Position numbers and translations under genes: made by a program. From Shewanella colwelliana ATCC 39565 (lineage in GTDB: Bacteria; Pseudomonadota; Gammaproteobacteria; Enterobacterales; Shewanellaceae), in assembly GCF_000518705.1 (NCBI RefSeq), contig NZ_KI912479.1, positions 394,485 to 458,484 on the forward strand: DNA of 64,000 bases. Reading direction: 5' to 3'. Of the stretch, positions 1-7,687 are shown in pieces. The notes beneath the pieces are model-generated. The model worked only from the letters and a program-made list of their open reading frames with translations, did not search any database and was not told the DNA's origin. The stretch's first letter is position 1, and the number at the start of each line of letters is the position of its first letter.

Positions 1-1
1 T

Positions 2-658
2 CAGTCGTTTACAGAGCAGTTACTCATAGATGTCGCTGGTCAGCAGTTAGCGGGTTTTGATAAGAATGGTGATCAGTACTACGATCTTATTTCGGCCGTG
101 CATAAGTCAATTCGTGGCTCTGCGCCAGATGCGGCATTGTACTGGTTTTGCCGAATGCTAGAAGGTGGGTGTGATCCACTTTATATCGCGAGGCGATTAT
201 TGGCGATAGCTTCAGAGGATATTGGTAATGCCGACCCTGTGGCAATGACGGTTGCAGTAAATGCGTGGGAGTGCTTCCACCGTGTCGGCCCTGCTGAAGG
301 TGAAAGAGCGATAGCGCAAGCGATTGTCTATCTTGCTTGCGCTCCCAAAAGTAATGCTGTTTATACTGCTTTTAAAGCAGCCCGTCAGCTGGCTAGAGAA
401 ACGGGGCAAGTCAGTGTGCCTAACCATTTACGTAATGCGCCAACACAATTGATGGCTGATATTGGATTAGGGCAAGGGTATCGCTATGCCCATGACGAAC
501 CTAATGCTTATGCGAGTGGCGAGTGCTATTTCCCGCCAGAACTAGCCGATAGTCGTTTCTATTATCCGACTGAGCACGGATTTGAAAAAAGAATCAAATC
601 GAAACTTGAGCTTTTGGCCGAGCTAGATCACCAAAGTGAGTTCAAACGTTATGACTAA
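2..658 (+). CDS. rarA: Replication-associated recombination protein A (MgsA/RarA), C-terminal part
   Basis: The reading frame is open from the window edge, so the N-terminal AAA+ ATPase part lies outside. What remains is the RarA C-terminal region: the frame contains KSIRGSAPDAALYW followed by RRLLAIASEDIGNADP, the family's signature stretch, and ends in the tetramerisation part. RarA is a clamp-loader-related ATPase that acts at stalled replication forks. Its stop codon overlaps the crcB start by 8 bases, so the two are probably co-transcribed, and serS follows. The rarA-crcB-serS order is usual in Shewanella. The first internal ATG (98) is not the true start because the frame continues upstream without a stop. 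Confidence 0.93.
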   Translation, partial: QSFTEQLLIDVAGQQLAGFDKNGDQYYDLISAVHKSIRGSAPDAALYWFCRMLEGGCDPLYIARRLLAIASEDIGNADPVAMTVAVNAWECFHRVGPAEGERAIAQAIVYLACAPKSNAVYTAFKAARQLARETGQVSVPNHLRNAPTQLMADIGLGQGYRYAHDEPNAYASGECYFPPELADSRFYYPTEHGFEKRIKSKLELLAELDHQSEFKRYD

Positions 659-1025
659 TTTACTGTTTGTAGCATTAGGTGGCTCTATTGGTGCGGTTTT
701 TCGCTATCTGATCTCATTATTCATGATTCAGGTATTTGGCTCTTCATTTCCTTTTGGTACACTGGTCGTCAATATCCTTGGTTCTTTTCTGATGGGAGTT
801 ATTTATGCCCTTGGTCAAGTCAGTGAAGTTAGCCCAGAATTAAAAGCTTTAGTTGGTGTTGGTCTTTTAGGCGCACTGACAACGTTTTCAACCTTCTCAA
901 ATGAAACCTTGTTGTTAATCCAAGAAGGGGATTGGCTGAAAGCATTTTTGAATATCGCTCTGAACCTTTGTCTATGTATTTTCATGGTCTATTTAGGACA
1001 GCAGTTGGTTTTTTCTCGCATTTAA
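651..1025 (+). CDS. crcB: Fluoride-specific ion channel CrcB/Fluc
   Basis: A 124-residue four-helix membrane protein. It has the N-terminal GGSIGAVFRY motif, the FPFGTLVVNILGSF segment (the conserved Asn lies in the pore) and GALTTFSTFSNE, all typical of Fluc channels, which work as antiparallel dimers in the inner membrane and expel fluoride. A GTG at 636 in the same frame would add five residues. I prefer ATG 651, which overlaps the rarA stop and gives the usual family length. I saw no fluoride riboswitch upstream, as expected for a gene coupled to rarA. Confidence 0.93.
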   Translation: MTNLLFVALGGSIGAVFRYLISLFMIQVFGSSFPFGTLVVNILGSFLMGVIYALGQVSEVSPELKALVGVGLLGALTTFSTFSNETLLLIQEGDWLKAFLNIALNLCLCIFMVYLGQQLVFSRI

Positions 1026-1044
1026 CTATTAAGAAACTAAAAAC

Positions 1045-2331
1045 ATGTTAGATCCCAAATTTTTACGTACAGAATTAGAGGCGACTGCTGAGCGCCTAGC
1101 TACTCGCGGATTTATCCTAGACGTTGATCGTCTAAGTAAGTTAGAGGAAAAGCGTAAGTTACTTCAAGTGGCTACCGAAGAGTTACAAGCATCGAGAAAT
1201 GCGATATCCAAATCTATTGGTCAGGCTAAAGCAAAAGGCGAAGATGTCGCGCCAATTATGGCTCAGGTCGGTGATTTAGGTACCGAGCTAGATAGTAAAA
1301 AGGCAGAGCTTGCAGTGTTGCTTGATGAGCTGAACAACATTGCCATGAGCGTCCCCAACTTGCCAGATGAGTCGGCGCCAATTGGTGCTGATGAAAATGA
1401 GAATGTTGAAATTCGTCGTTGGGGTGAACCTAGAACGTTTGATTTTGACGTGAAGGACCATGTTGATCTTGGCGAAAATCTGAAAGGCTTAGATTTTAAA
1501 AATGCTGTAAAAATCACTGGCTCTAGATTCATCGTAATGAAAGGCCAAATTGCTCGCATGCATCGTGCACTGTCACAATTTATGCTAGATCTTCATACAA
1601 CAGAACATGGCTACACTGAAGCATATGTGCCGTTATTAGTTAATGAAGACAGTTTATTAGGAACAGGCCAGCTACCTAAATTTGGTGAAGACCTATTTCA
1701 TACTAAGCCTGCAACGGAAGAGGGCCAAGGGCTTAGCTTAATCCCTACCGCTGAAGTGCCTTTAACTAACCTTGCTCGCGATACGATCATCGATGAAGAA
1801 GAGTTACCCGTTAAGATGACTGCCCATACCGCTTGTTTTCGAAGTGAAGCAGGATCTTATGGCCGTGATACTCGTGGACTTATCCGCCAGCACCAGTTTG
1901 ACAAGGTAGAACTCGTTCAACTTGTGAAACCTGAAGAGTCTATGGCAGCGCTCGAAAGTTTAACGCAACATGCTGAAACCGTTTTGCAGAAATTAGGCCT
2001 TCCATACCGCACAGTAGTACTTTGTACTGGAGATATGGGCTTTGGCGCGGCAAAAACCTTCGATATTGAAGTATGGTTACCCGCTCAAAATACCTACAGA
2101 GAGATCTCTTCTTGCAGTAACATGCAGGACTTCCAAGCCCGTCGTATGCAAGCTCGTTACAAAGCTAAGTCGGCTAAAAAGCCCGCACTATTACATACAC
2201 TAAATGGTTCTGGTCTTGCTGTAGGACGTACCTTAGTTGCTGTGTTGGAGAACTATCAAAACGCTGATGGCACGATTACGGTACCTGAAGTGTTGCGCCC
2301 TTATATGGGTGGTTTAACCCAAATCGGTTGA
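1045..2331 (+). CDS. serS: Seryl-tRNA synthetase
   Basis: A 428-residue class II aminoacyl-tRNA synthetase that charges tRNA-Ser (and tRNA-Sec) with serine in the cytoplasm. The N-terminal ~110 residues form the long antiparallel coiled-coil arm that grips the tRNA variable arm. The catalytic core follows, with LIPTAEVPLTN, the motif 2 region FRSEAGSYGRDTRGLIRQHQF and motif 3 LNGSGLAVGRTLVAVLENYQ near the C-terminus. Length and start match the E. coli enzyme. It lies 19 bases after crcB, and a strong terminator follows at about 2.47 kb. Confidence 0.97.
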   Translation: MLDPKFLRTELEATAERLATRGFILDVDRLSKLEEKRKLLQVATEELQASRNAISKSIGQAKAKGEDVAPIMAQVGDLGTELDSKKAELAVLLDELNNIAMSVPNLPDESAPIGADENENVEIRRWGEPRTFDFDVKDHVDLGENLKGLDFKNAVKITGSRFIVMKGQIARMHRALSQFMLDLHTTEHGYTEAYVPLLVNEDSLLGTGQLPKFGEDLFHTKPATEEGQGLSLIPTAEVPLTNLARDTIIDEEELPVKMTAHTACFRSEAGSYGRDTRGLIRQHQFDKVELVQLVKPEESMAALESLTQHAETVLQKLGLPYRTVVLCTGDMGFGAAKTFDIEVWLPAQNTYREISSCSNMQDFQARRMQARYKAKSAKKPALLHTLNGSGLAVGRTLVAVLENYQNADGTITVPEVLRPYMGGLTQIG

Positions 2332-2349
2332 CGTTATAGAGAGTACTAG

Positions 2350-2469
2350 ATGGACAAGGGCGGACGCTATTTTCAGTGGCTGACCTATGTAGTAATTATC
2401 GCTATTTTTGGTGGTGTGATGTTAGCTACGTTTGGTAAAGCTGCTCTGTTAGTGCTAAAAAATCTGTAA
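2350..2469 (+). CDS. Small single-pass membrane protein downstream of serS
   Basis: A 39-residue open frame beginning MDKGGRYFQWLTYVVII and containing one clear hydrophobic helix (about residues 10-35), with a basic C-terminus. It starts 18 bases after the serS stop, has a GAG-rich stretch just upstream (AGAGAGTACTAG), and ends immediately before the serS terminator, so it would be the last gene of the same transcript. I do not recognise a family. Position and tidy membrane-protein composition favour a real gene, but the short length keeps confidence moderate. Confidence 0.55.
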   Translation: MDKGGRYFQWLTYVVIIAIFGGVMLATFGKAALLVLKNL

Positions 2470-2470
2470 T

Positions 2471-2503
2471 AAAAAAGCCTAGCGAATGCTAGGCTTTTTT
2501 AAT
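2471..2503. terminator. Bidirectional intrinsic terminator between serS and tusE
   Basis: AAAAAAGCCTAGC, a 4-base loop region, then GCTAGGCTTTTTT: a strong GC stem flanked by A and T runs. It serves the plus-strand serS operon and the convergent minus-strand tus operon. Confidence 0.9.
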
Positions 2504-2521
2504 TTTAACATTTGTTGTTGT

Positions 2522-2860
2522 TTATATACATTTAGCTGGCTTGGGTAAACCTGCAACTTTTGTTGCTTGCTTTGCTGGCCCCGTAGGGAAGAGCGTATAT
2601 AGGTACTTAGAGTTACCTTTTTCTGCGCCTAAACTTTGGCTGATAGCTTTAACTAACACCCTGATCGCTGGGCTAGTATTGAATTCAAGATAGAAATTTC
2701 TTACAAAGTGAATGACTTCCCAGTGTGCATCGCTAAGTTCGATATTCTCTTTACTTGCGATAATCATCGCGACCTCTTCGTTCCAATCGCCCACATTGAG
2801 CAAGTAACCTTGGGGGTCAGTTTCAATCTGCTTTGATTGATATTGAATAAAGTTTACCAA
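2522..2860 (-). CDS. tusE: Sulfur relay protein TusE (DsrC family)
   Basis: A 112-residue DsrC/TusE protein. It shows the family core (DWNEEVA, LSDAHWEVIHFVRNFY, SPAIRVLVKAI) and the hallmark penultimate cysteine in the C-terminal arm (KPAKCI). TusE accepts persulfide sulfur from the TusBCD complex and passes it to MnmA for the 2-thiolation of uridine 34 in tRNA-Lys, -Glu and -Gln. Its start overlaps the tusB stop, and it is last in the minus-strand tusD-tusC-tusB-tusE operon. Confidence 0.93.
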   Translation of the reverse strand: MVNFIQYQSKQIETDPQGYLLNVGDWNEEVAMIIASKENIELSDAHWEVIHFVRNFYLEFNTSPAIRVLVKAISQSLGAEKGNSKYLYTLFPTGPAKQATKVAGLPKPAKCI

Positions 2861-3135
2861 CTTATAACCTTAGAATGATTGAGTGAAAGTGATACAAATT
2901 CTTGATAACTAATTTGAGTACAATGACTTAAACGTTGTGTTAGTCCTCTGGCTTGGACATCAACGGTTAGCATCCGAACGTTTAATGGCTGAAGCCTATT
3001 TTGCCATTCGCCCAGCAGTAGGGCATTGATGCTGTCACCCAGTAACATAATCGTGTCGTGGTTTTGCACAAATGGAAGGCAACACGCTAACGCGCGGTCT
3101 TGATTTGGTGATTGCTGAATAAGATGGAGAATCAT
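2854..3135 (-). CDS. tusB: Sulfur relay protein TusB (DsrH family)
   Basis: A 93-residue protein beginning MILHLIQQSP, the typical DsrH/TusB opening. TusB forms the (TusBCD)2 heterohexamer that relays sulfur from TusA to TusE during mnm5s2U34 synthesis. It overlaps tusC by one base (stop and start at 3135) and tusE by a few bases, which shows translational coupling. TusB is the least conserved subunit, so the call leans on position and length. Confidence 0.88.
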   Translation of the reverse strand: MILHLIQQSPNQDRALACCLPFVQNHDTIMLLGDSINALLLGEWQNRLQPLNVRMLTVDVQARGLTQRLSHCTQISYQEFVSLSLNHSKVISW

Positions 3136-3500
3136 TAGTACACAAATACCTCATCAGCGGTGTTAAGTTGTTCGGTTATCATCGGGTTATCCACCCGTTT
3201 TACGTCAATCACGCAGTCAGTGAGTGCAACATTATAGGTGTCCATCGCTTCACTAGCCACCCATACCTCTTCAATGTCATAGAGCGGCAGGGCCTTGAAT
3301 GTAGAGATATAGTCACGACAGCCTATCTGGCTAGGTTGCTGATGGGGCAATAGGTTTAGCACACCATCATCGATAAAAATCAGTGTCACTTGCTGCTCGA
3401 AACTGGCGCTCAACAAGGCAAAATCAAGCCCCTCGCGGCTACTGGCGTTGCCGTGAGGTGGGTGACGAAATACGATAGTAATATTTTTCATTAACGGCAC
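3135..3500 (-). CDS. tusC: Sulfur relay protein TusC (DsrF family)
   Basis: A 121-residue DsrE/F-fold protein with the family pattern: an N-terminal strand KNITIVFRHPPHG, then SSREGLDFALLSASF, and the central IDDGVLNLL segment. It is a subunit of the TusBCD sulfur-transfer complex. It abuts tusD (tusC starts at 3500, tusD ends at 3501) and overlaps tusB. ATG at 3500 or the internal MKNITIV three codons later are both possible starts. Confidence 0.9.
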   Translation of the reverse strand: MPLMKNITIVFRHPPHGNASSREGLDFALLSASFEQQVTLIFIDDGVLNLLPHQQPSQIGCRDYISTFKALPLYDIEEVWVASEAMDTYNVALTDCVIDVKRVDNPMITEQLNTADEVFVY

Positions 3501-3890
3501 CTAAAAGCTGATAACACGATCAGCATGCTCAATACCTGTAACTAACTCACCTAAACCACCCATCTCAAATGGCGGCAAAAGGTTCCATTGTGCTACGCGA
3601 TTCTCTTTAGCTTCAACAGGTGACAACACACCGCGGCGTAATGCGGCAGATACACAGTTTATCAGTGGAATGTGATGAGTCTGTGCAAATGCTTGCCACG
3701 CCTGAGTGAGATGATATTCATCCGAGGCCGGACTATTGAGGCTATTGGTCGATAACACGCCGTCTTGGTAAAAAAACACGCGCACAATTTGGTGACCTTC
3801 CGCGACAGCGGCTTTTGCATAGCATAATGCATGATAACTGCTGTTTTTGCCGTATGCGGGCTGATTCACTTGAATTAAGATTTTACTCAT
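3501..3890 (-). CDS. tusD: Sulfurtransferase subunit TusD (DsrE family)
   Basis: With the start at MSKILIQVNQPAYG the protein has 129 residues, matching E. coli TusD. A longer in-frame start at 3917 would add nine residues that overlap the upstream terminator, so I reject it. The active cysteine is in LINCVSAALRRGV, the position that carries the persulfide in TusD, and FFYQDGVL is the usual DsrE segment. This is the first gene of the minus-strand tusDCBE operon. Confidence 0.92.
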   Translation of the reverse strand: MSKILIQVNQPAYGKNSSYHALCYAKAAVAEGHQIVRVFFYQDGVLSTNSLNSPASDEYHLTQAWQAFAQTHHIPLINCVSAALRRGVLSPVEAKENRVAQWNLLPPFEMGGLGELVTGIEHADRVISF

Positions 3891-3915
3891 TGACTGCCTA
3901 AACAAAAATTGAGGC

Positions 3916-3946
3916 AAAAAAATAGCCCCTACAATGTGGGGCTATT
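3916..3946 (-). terminator. Intrinsic terminator of the yccA transcript
   Basis: Read on the minus strand: AATAGCCCCACATTGTAGGGGCTATTTTTTT. An 8-bp GC-rich stem with a run of Ts ends the yccA message just before tusD. Confidence 0.88.
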
Positions 3947-4009
3947 CTATCTTAAAAAGTGTTCTATTCCCAAATATCCAATCGCGATTAATGGGGGAAA
4001 GTAAACGGT

Positions 4010-4669
4010 TTAGTCGTCGTTACCCATTCCCATTAAATGTAGGATAGAGATGAACAGGTTTAAGAAGTCCAAATAAAGTGAAACAGTCGCACGGATATAG
4101 TTGGTTTCACCGCCGTTGACGATGCGACTGGTATCAAACAGGATAAAACCTGTCATCAGTAGGGCGATACCGGCGTTGAGTGCCATAAACACGGTGCCGC
4201 TACCGATAAATATATTGGCTATACCGGCTACAATGGCAATAACTAGGCCAGCTAATAGAAAGCCGCGCATAAACGAGAAGTCTTTTTTGGTCGTTAGTGC
4301 ATAACCCGATAGGGTAACAAACACTACAGCCGTTAAGCCAAGTGCTTGCATAATAAGCTGTGGGCCATTAGCCATGCCCGCATAATGATTTAGCATATAA
4401 CCTAGTGAGGCGCCTTCCATCCCCGTAAATGCAAATACCCACAATAGACCTGCGGCGGATTCGGCTTTACGTAAGGTAACAAATAGCAAGACTAAACCAC
4501 CCAATGACAGGCCAATCGACATCATTGGACCTATTTGCATCATCATGGCAATGCCGGCGCATAATGCAGAAAATGCCAATGTCATCGACAGCAACATATA
4601 GGTGTTTTTTAGTAGTTTATTCACTTCCTGTGTGGAAGCTTGTCCAGCGTACAGTGTTTGTTGGGTCAT
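4010..4669 (-). CDS. yccA: BI-1/YccA family inner-membrane protein
   Basis: A 219-residue protein (start at MTQQTLYAGQ; four extra codons are possible upstream) with about seven hydrophobic helices and the BI-1/YccA features: NKLLKNTYMLLSMTLAFSALCAG near the N-terminus and ALNAGIALLMTGFILFDTSRIVNGG near the C-terminus. The E. coli homologue is a substrate and modulator of the FtsH protease and protects SecY. In most Gammaproteobacteria yccA lies beside tusE, as here. Upstream on the minus strand there is an intergenic region of about 200 bases before the LysR gene. Confidence 0.92.
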   Translation of the reverse strand: MTQQTLYAGQASTQEVNKLLKNTYMLLSMTLAFSALCAGIAMMMQIGPMMSIGLSLGGLVLLFVTLRKAESAAGLLWVFAFTGMEGASLGYMLNHYAGMANGPQLIMQALGLTAVVFVTLSGYALTTKKDFSFMRGFLLAGLVIAIVAGIANIFIGSGTVFMALNAGIALLMTGFILFDTSRIVNGGETNYIRATVSLYLDFLNLFISILHLMGMGNDD

Positions 4670-4873
4670 CTTTATCTCCAAAGATCCTTTATTTCAATAA
4701 GATCGCCACCAGTTCAGCGTTGACCTCAGTGAGTGTTATCTCATTTGAGTGTTAATTGACTCATGAGTTCCATTTCATGAATAGAGATTAACATTAGAAC
4801 GAAAAAATTTAATAAATCATACCTGAGCTGCGGTATAGGTAAAAGGCATTATTAGCAAAAACACGACTTAAGG

Positions 4874-5776
4874 TTAATTGAACCAATCTTTTTGCAATTG
4901 AGCGCTGTCACCTAAGTAATCTAACACCCAGGCCATAGCTGGCGACATATTGGCCCCATTCCATGCCAAGCAACACGGACTTGGTGATTTAGGTCTTTCA
5001 AGCTGTTTTTCTACTAACGAGCCACTATTAACAAAAGGCATAGCAAAATGCTTTGGCATATAGCCTATGCCTAATCCCTCTCGGAAACAGTTGATGGCAC
5101 GGATCCAGTCTGGGACCACCAAACGTCGCTGATTCTCGAGTAACCAGGTCATGCGTTTTGGGATCTCCCTGGAGGTATCTTCGAGACAAATGGCAGGAAA
5201 AACCCTTAACTCTTCATCTTTTAATGGTCTATCAACCGCTGCCAGCGGGTGGTGCTTGCTGACTAAGAAGGTCCATTCAATATCACCCATATCTTTAAAG
5301 TGGTAATCGCCACCCACTGGGATAGCGGTGGTTGCACCGATAGCGATATCACTCCTGCCAGTTGCTATTGATTCCCACACTCCGTTGAACACTTCAATGC
5401 GAATAATCAATTCGACATTATGAAAGTGGCGATAGAAATCCGCAATTAAAACGCTAATTTTGTCGGCGCGGACGATATTGTCTAATGCAATGGATAGAGT
5501 AGGCTGCCAGCCATTTGCGACTCGCTTAGTATCATCTTTTAAGGATTCTATATTGGTAAGCACTAAACGTATCTGTTTGACAAAATGCTCACCGGCAGCG
5601 GTTAAGCTGACGCTGCGATGGTGGCGTTCAAAAAGCGTTACCCCGAGCTCTTCTTCTACCTGTTTTACCGCGTAGCTTACAGCAGAAGGGACTTTATGAA
5701 GTTTATTGGCTGCAGCGGTAAAGCTGCCTACGCGAGCGACCATATCTATAAGAAGCATCGATTGTTCTGAAAGCAT
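4874..5776 (-). CDS. punR: LysR-type purine regulator, PunR-like
   Basis: A 300-residue LysR-family regulator. It has an N-terminal winged helix-turn-helix (GSFTAAANKLHKVPSAVSYAVKQVEEELG, residues ~16-45) and a C-terminal effector domain with GATTAIPVGGDYHFKDMGDIEWT. From memory the sequence resembles E. coli PunR (YdhB), including VPSAVSY, the NIVR segment, DFYRHF and VFNGVW. The first in-frame Met (5848) would add 24 residues without family support, so I start at MLSEQSM. It is divergent from the Bcr/CflA transporter at 5893, the same arrangement as punR-punC, in which PunR activates the transporter gene in response to purines. Confidence 0.85.
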   Translation of the reverse strand: MLSEQSMLLIDMVARVGSFTAAANKLHKVPSAVSYAVKQVEEELGVTLFERHHRSVSLTAAGEHFVKQIRLVLTNIESLKDDTKRVANGWQPTLSIALDNIVRADKISVLIADFYRHFHNVELIIRIEVFNGVWESIATGRSDIAIGATTAIPVGGDYHFKDMGDIEWTFLVSKHHPLAAVDRPLKDEELRVFPAICLEDTSREIPKRMTWLLENQRRLVVPDWIRAINCFREGLGIGYMPKHFAMPFVNSGSLVEKQLERPKSPSPCCLAWNGANMSPAMAWVLDYLGDSAQLQKDWFN

Positions 5777-5892
5777 ACCTTCATTCCTTTGCTGTGATAT
5801 TTTTTGATGGCTATGTACAAAAATAAACGTTTCACAACCAATAATCAAGACAATAGACTGCGCTTCTTTATTCTTTACGGCTGTATGTTTGT

Positions 5893-7152
5893 ATGAAATT
5901 TATTAATAAAAGCACTAATTTGCTATTCTTATCTTACTTAGCGTTATTAAGTATGCTGGGTTTTGTTGCAACTGATATGTATTTACCTGCTTTCAAAGCA
6001 ATTGAAACAACTTTTAGTACTAGCGCATCTCAGGTAGCAAGTTCACTAACGTTCTTTCTGGCTGGTTTAGCAATTGGTCAGTTACTTTATGGGCCATTAG
6101 TACAGCGTATTGGCAAGCGTAATAGCTTGTTAGTGGGTTTGTTTCTATTTGGGCTATCCAGTTACGGTATTGCCACTAGCGAGTCGATGTTGATGTTCAA
6201 TATCTGCCGCTTTATACAAGCGATTGGAGCATGCAGTGCAGCAGTCATTTGGCAGGCGATCGTGATTGATAAGTATGAGGCTGATGAAGCTCAAAAGGTG
6301 TTTACTAATATTATGCCTTTAGTGGCGCTATCGCCTGCTTTAGCGCCGATTCTAGGTGCCTTTATATTAGAGCACGGAGAGTGGCGTAATATTTTCCTCA
6401 TTTTAACGGCGCTAGCAGCTGGGCTAATGATAGCGACGAGGTTTTGGGTTAAACCTGAACTGACTAAAGCCACCAGCGCTGATTCAAGTCAATCATCTAT
6501 TGGCTATTTAACGATGTTAAAAGCGCCCAAATATGTAGGGAATGTACTGATATTCGGTGCGTGTTCTGCAGCCTTTTTTTCCTACTTAACGTTATGGCCG
6601 ATTGTTATGGAGATGCACGGCTATGAGGCGACGGAGATAGGATTAAGTTTTATTCCACAAACTATTATGTTTATCGTGGGTGGCTACTTAAGTAAAGTGC
6701 TAATAAGAAAGGTAGGGGCTGAACGTACGCTGTCGGTATTACTCATGTTATTTGGGACGTGTGTTGCAGCCATTTCATTCAGCGTACTAATTATTCAAGC
6801 CAAGAGTATTTGGCCACTGTTAACTATCTTTTCTGTGTTAGCTGCTGCCAATGGTGCTAGCTATCCAATAGTCGTCAATTGCGCACTACAGGTCTTTAAG
6901 CAGTGTTCAGCTAAAGCGGCTGGATTACAAAACTTTTTACAAATCAGCTTAGCCTTTGGTGCATCATCCATTGTTGCGTTATGGGCATCGGCTGGCGAAG
7001 TTGCGATAGCTATTGGTATTCTAGTCAGTGCGGTTGGCGTCTTCTTGGGCTATAAAGTTCGCCAATTGGATACCTGGGACGGAATGAGCAAAAAGTTGAC
7101 GTTTCCCGATCCTGCTCGCATTGCGGTCCATAAGGTCAAAGATGAGGATTGA
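5893..7152 (+). CDS. punC: MFS purine transporter, Bcr/CflA family (PunC-like)
   Basis: A 419-residue 12-helix major facilitator. Signatures of the Bcr/CflA subfamily are DMYLPAF near the N-terminus, GQLLYGPLVQRIGKRN (loop 2-3 motif A) and CRFIQAIGACSAAVIWQAIV. PunC (YdhC) is described in E. coli as a purine transporter linked to adenosine/inosine use. Family members can also export drugs, so the substrate is inferred from the divergent PunR-like regulator. The C-terminal tail after helix 12 is about 25 residues longer and charged. Confidence 0.85.
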   Translation: MKFINKSTNLLFLSYLALLSMLGFVATDMYLPAFKAIETTFSTSASQVASSLTFFLAGLAIGQLLYGPLVQRIGKRNSLLVGLFLFGLSSYGIATSESMLMFNICRFIQAIGACSAAVIWQAIVIDKYEADEAQKVFTNIMPLVALSPALAPILGAFILEHGEWRNIFLILTALAAGLMIATRFWVKPELTKATSADSSQSSIGYLTMLKAPKYVGNVLIFGACSAAFFSYLTLWPIVMEMHGYEATEIGLSFIPQTIMFIVGGYLSKVLIRKVGAERTLSVLLMLFGTCVAAISFSVLIIQAKSIWPLLTIFSVLAAANGASYPIVVNCALQVFKQCSAKAAGLQNFLQISLAFGASSIVALWASAGEVAIAIGILVSAVGVFLGYKVRQLDTWDGMSKKLTFPDPARIAVHKVKDED

Positions 7153-7232
7153 TGTATAGTTAGGCGCTTGGTGGGAAGAGGGTATTTTTTACTTTACAAC
7201 TCCCATACATCGCTATATGATTCGCGGCGTTC

Positions 7233-7323
7233 GGAGAGATGGCAGAGTGGTCGAATGCACCGGTCTTGAAAACCGGCACGGGTTTATAGCCCGTCTAGGG
7301 TTCAAATCCCTATCTCTCCGCCA
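7233..7323 (+). tRNA. tRNA-Ser (anticodon UGA)
   Basis: A 91-nt type II tRNA. The acceptor stem GGAGAGA/TCTCTCC is perfect, the D loop contains AGTGGTCGAATG, the anticodon stem-loop ACCGG/CCGGT encloses CTTGAAA (anticodon at 7267-7269), and the long variable arm GCACGGGTTTATAGCCCGT is followed by the T arm GGTTCAAATCC. The discriminator base is G and CCA is encoded. Confidence 0.97.
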
Positions 7324-7330
7324 CATTAGA

Positions 7331-7361
7331 AAAAAGGCTACTCGAAAGAGTAGCCTTTTTT
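7331..7361 (+). terminator. Terminator of tRNA-Ser
   Basis: AAAAAGGCTACTC-GAAA-GAGTAGCCTTTTTT: an 8-bp stem with a GNRA-type loop and T run immediately after the tRNA. Confidence 0.93.
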
Positions 7362-7644
7362 CGTTTAAGTAATGTCCTTTTTAAAAGGCTCATAAAAACG
7401 ATTTGAACTCTTGGGTTCCTGTTAGTTAAAACCAGTAATCTCTGCACAGCTTTAAATTGGCCGTGATCAAAACATAGCGGGCTTTCGCTATATGAGTTTC
7501 ATCGATATTTGAGTGGGCAGTTTTAACCAGAGTGTTCCTACTGTTTAAAGTTTGCAACCTCAAGGTTAGAGCAAAAAAATGCTCTCCTGTTATCGTCACC
7601 TCGTTTGCTTAAATGGTAAAAGTTCGTGCCATTGACGATCCAAA
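7362..7644. other. Intergenic stretch without recognised feature
   Basis: About 280 bases between the tRNA-Ser terminator and the terminator of the efflux operon. I find no open frame with protein-like composition and no structured element here. Confidence 0.6.
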
Positions 7645-7672
7645 AAAAGCCCGCTAGTTTTAGCGGGCTTTT
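7645..7672 (-). terminator. Terminator of the RND efflux operon
   Basis: AAAAGCCCGCTA-GTTT-TAGCGGGCTTTT, a perfect 12-bp inverted repeat just after the stop of the minus-strand RND permease gene. It has T runs in both orientations. Confidence 0.92.
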
Positions 7673-7687
7673 ATCCTACGTTATACG

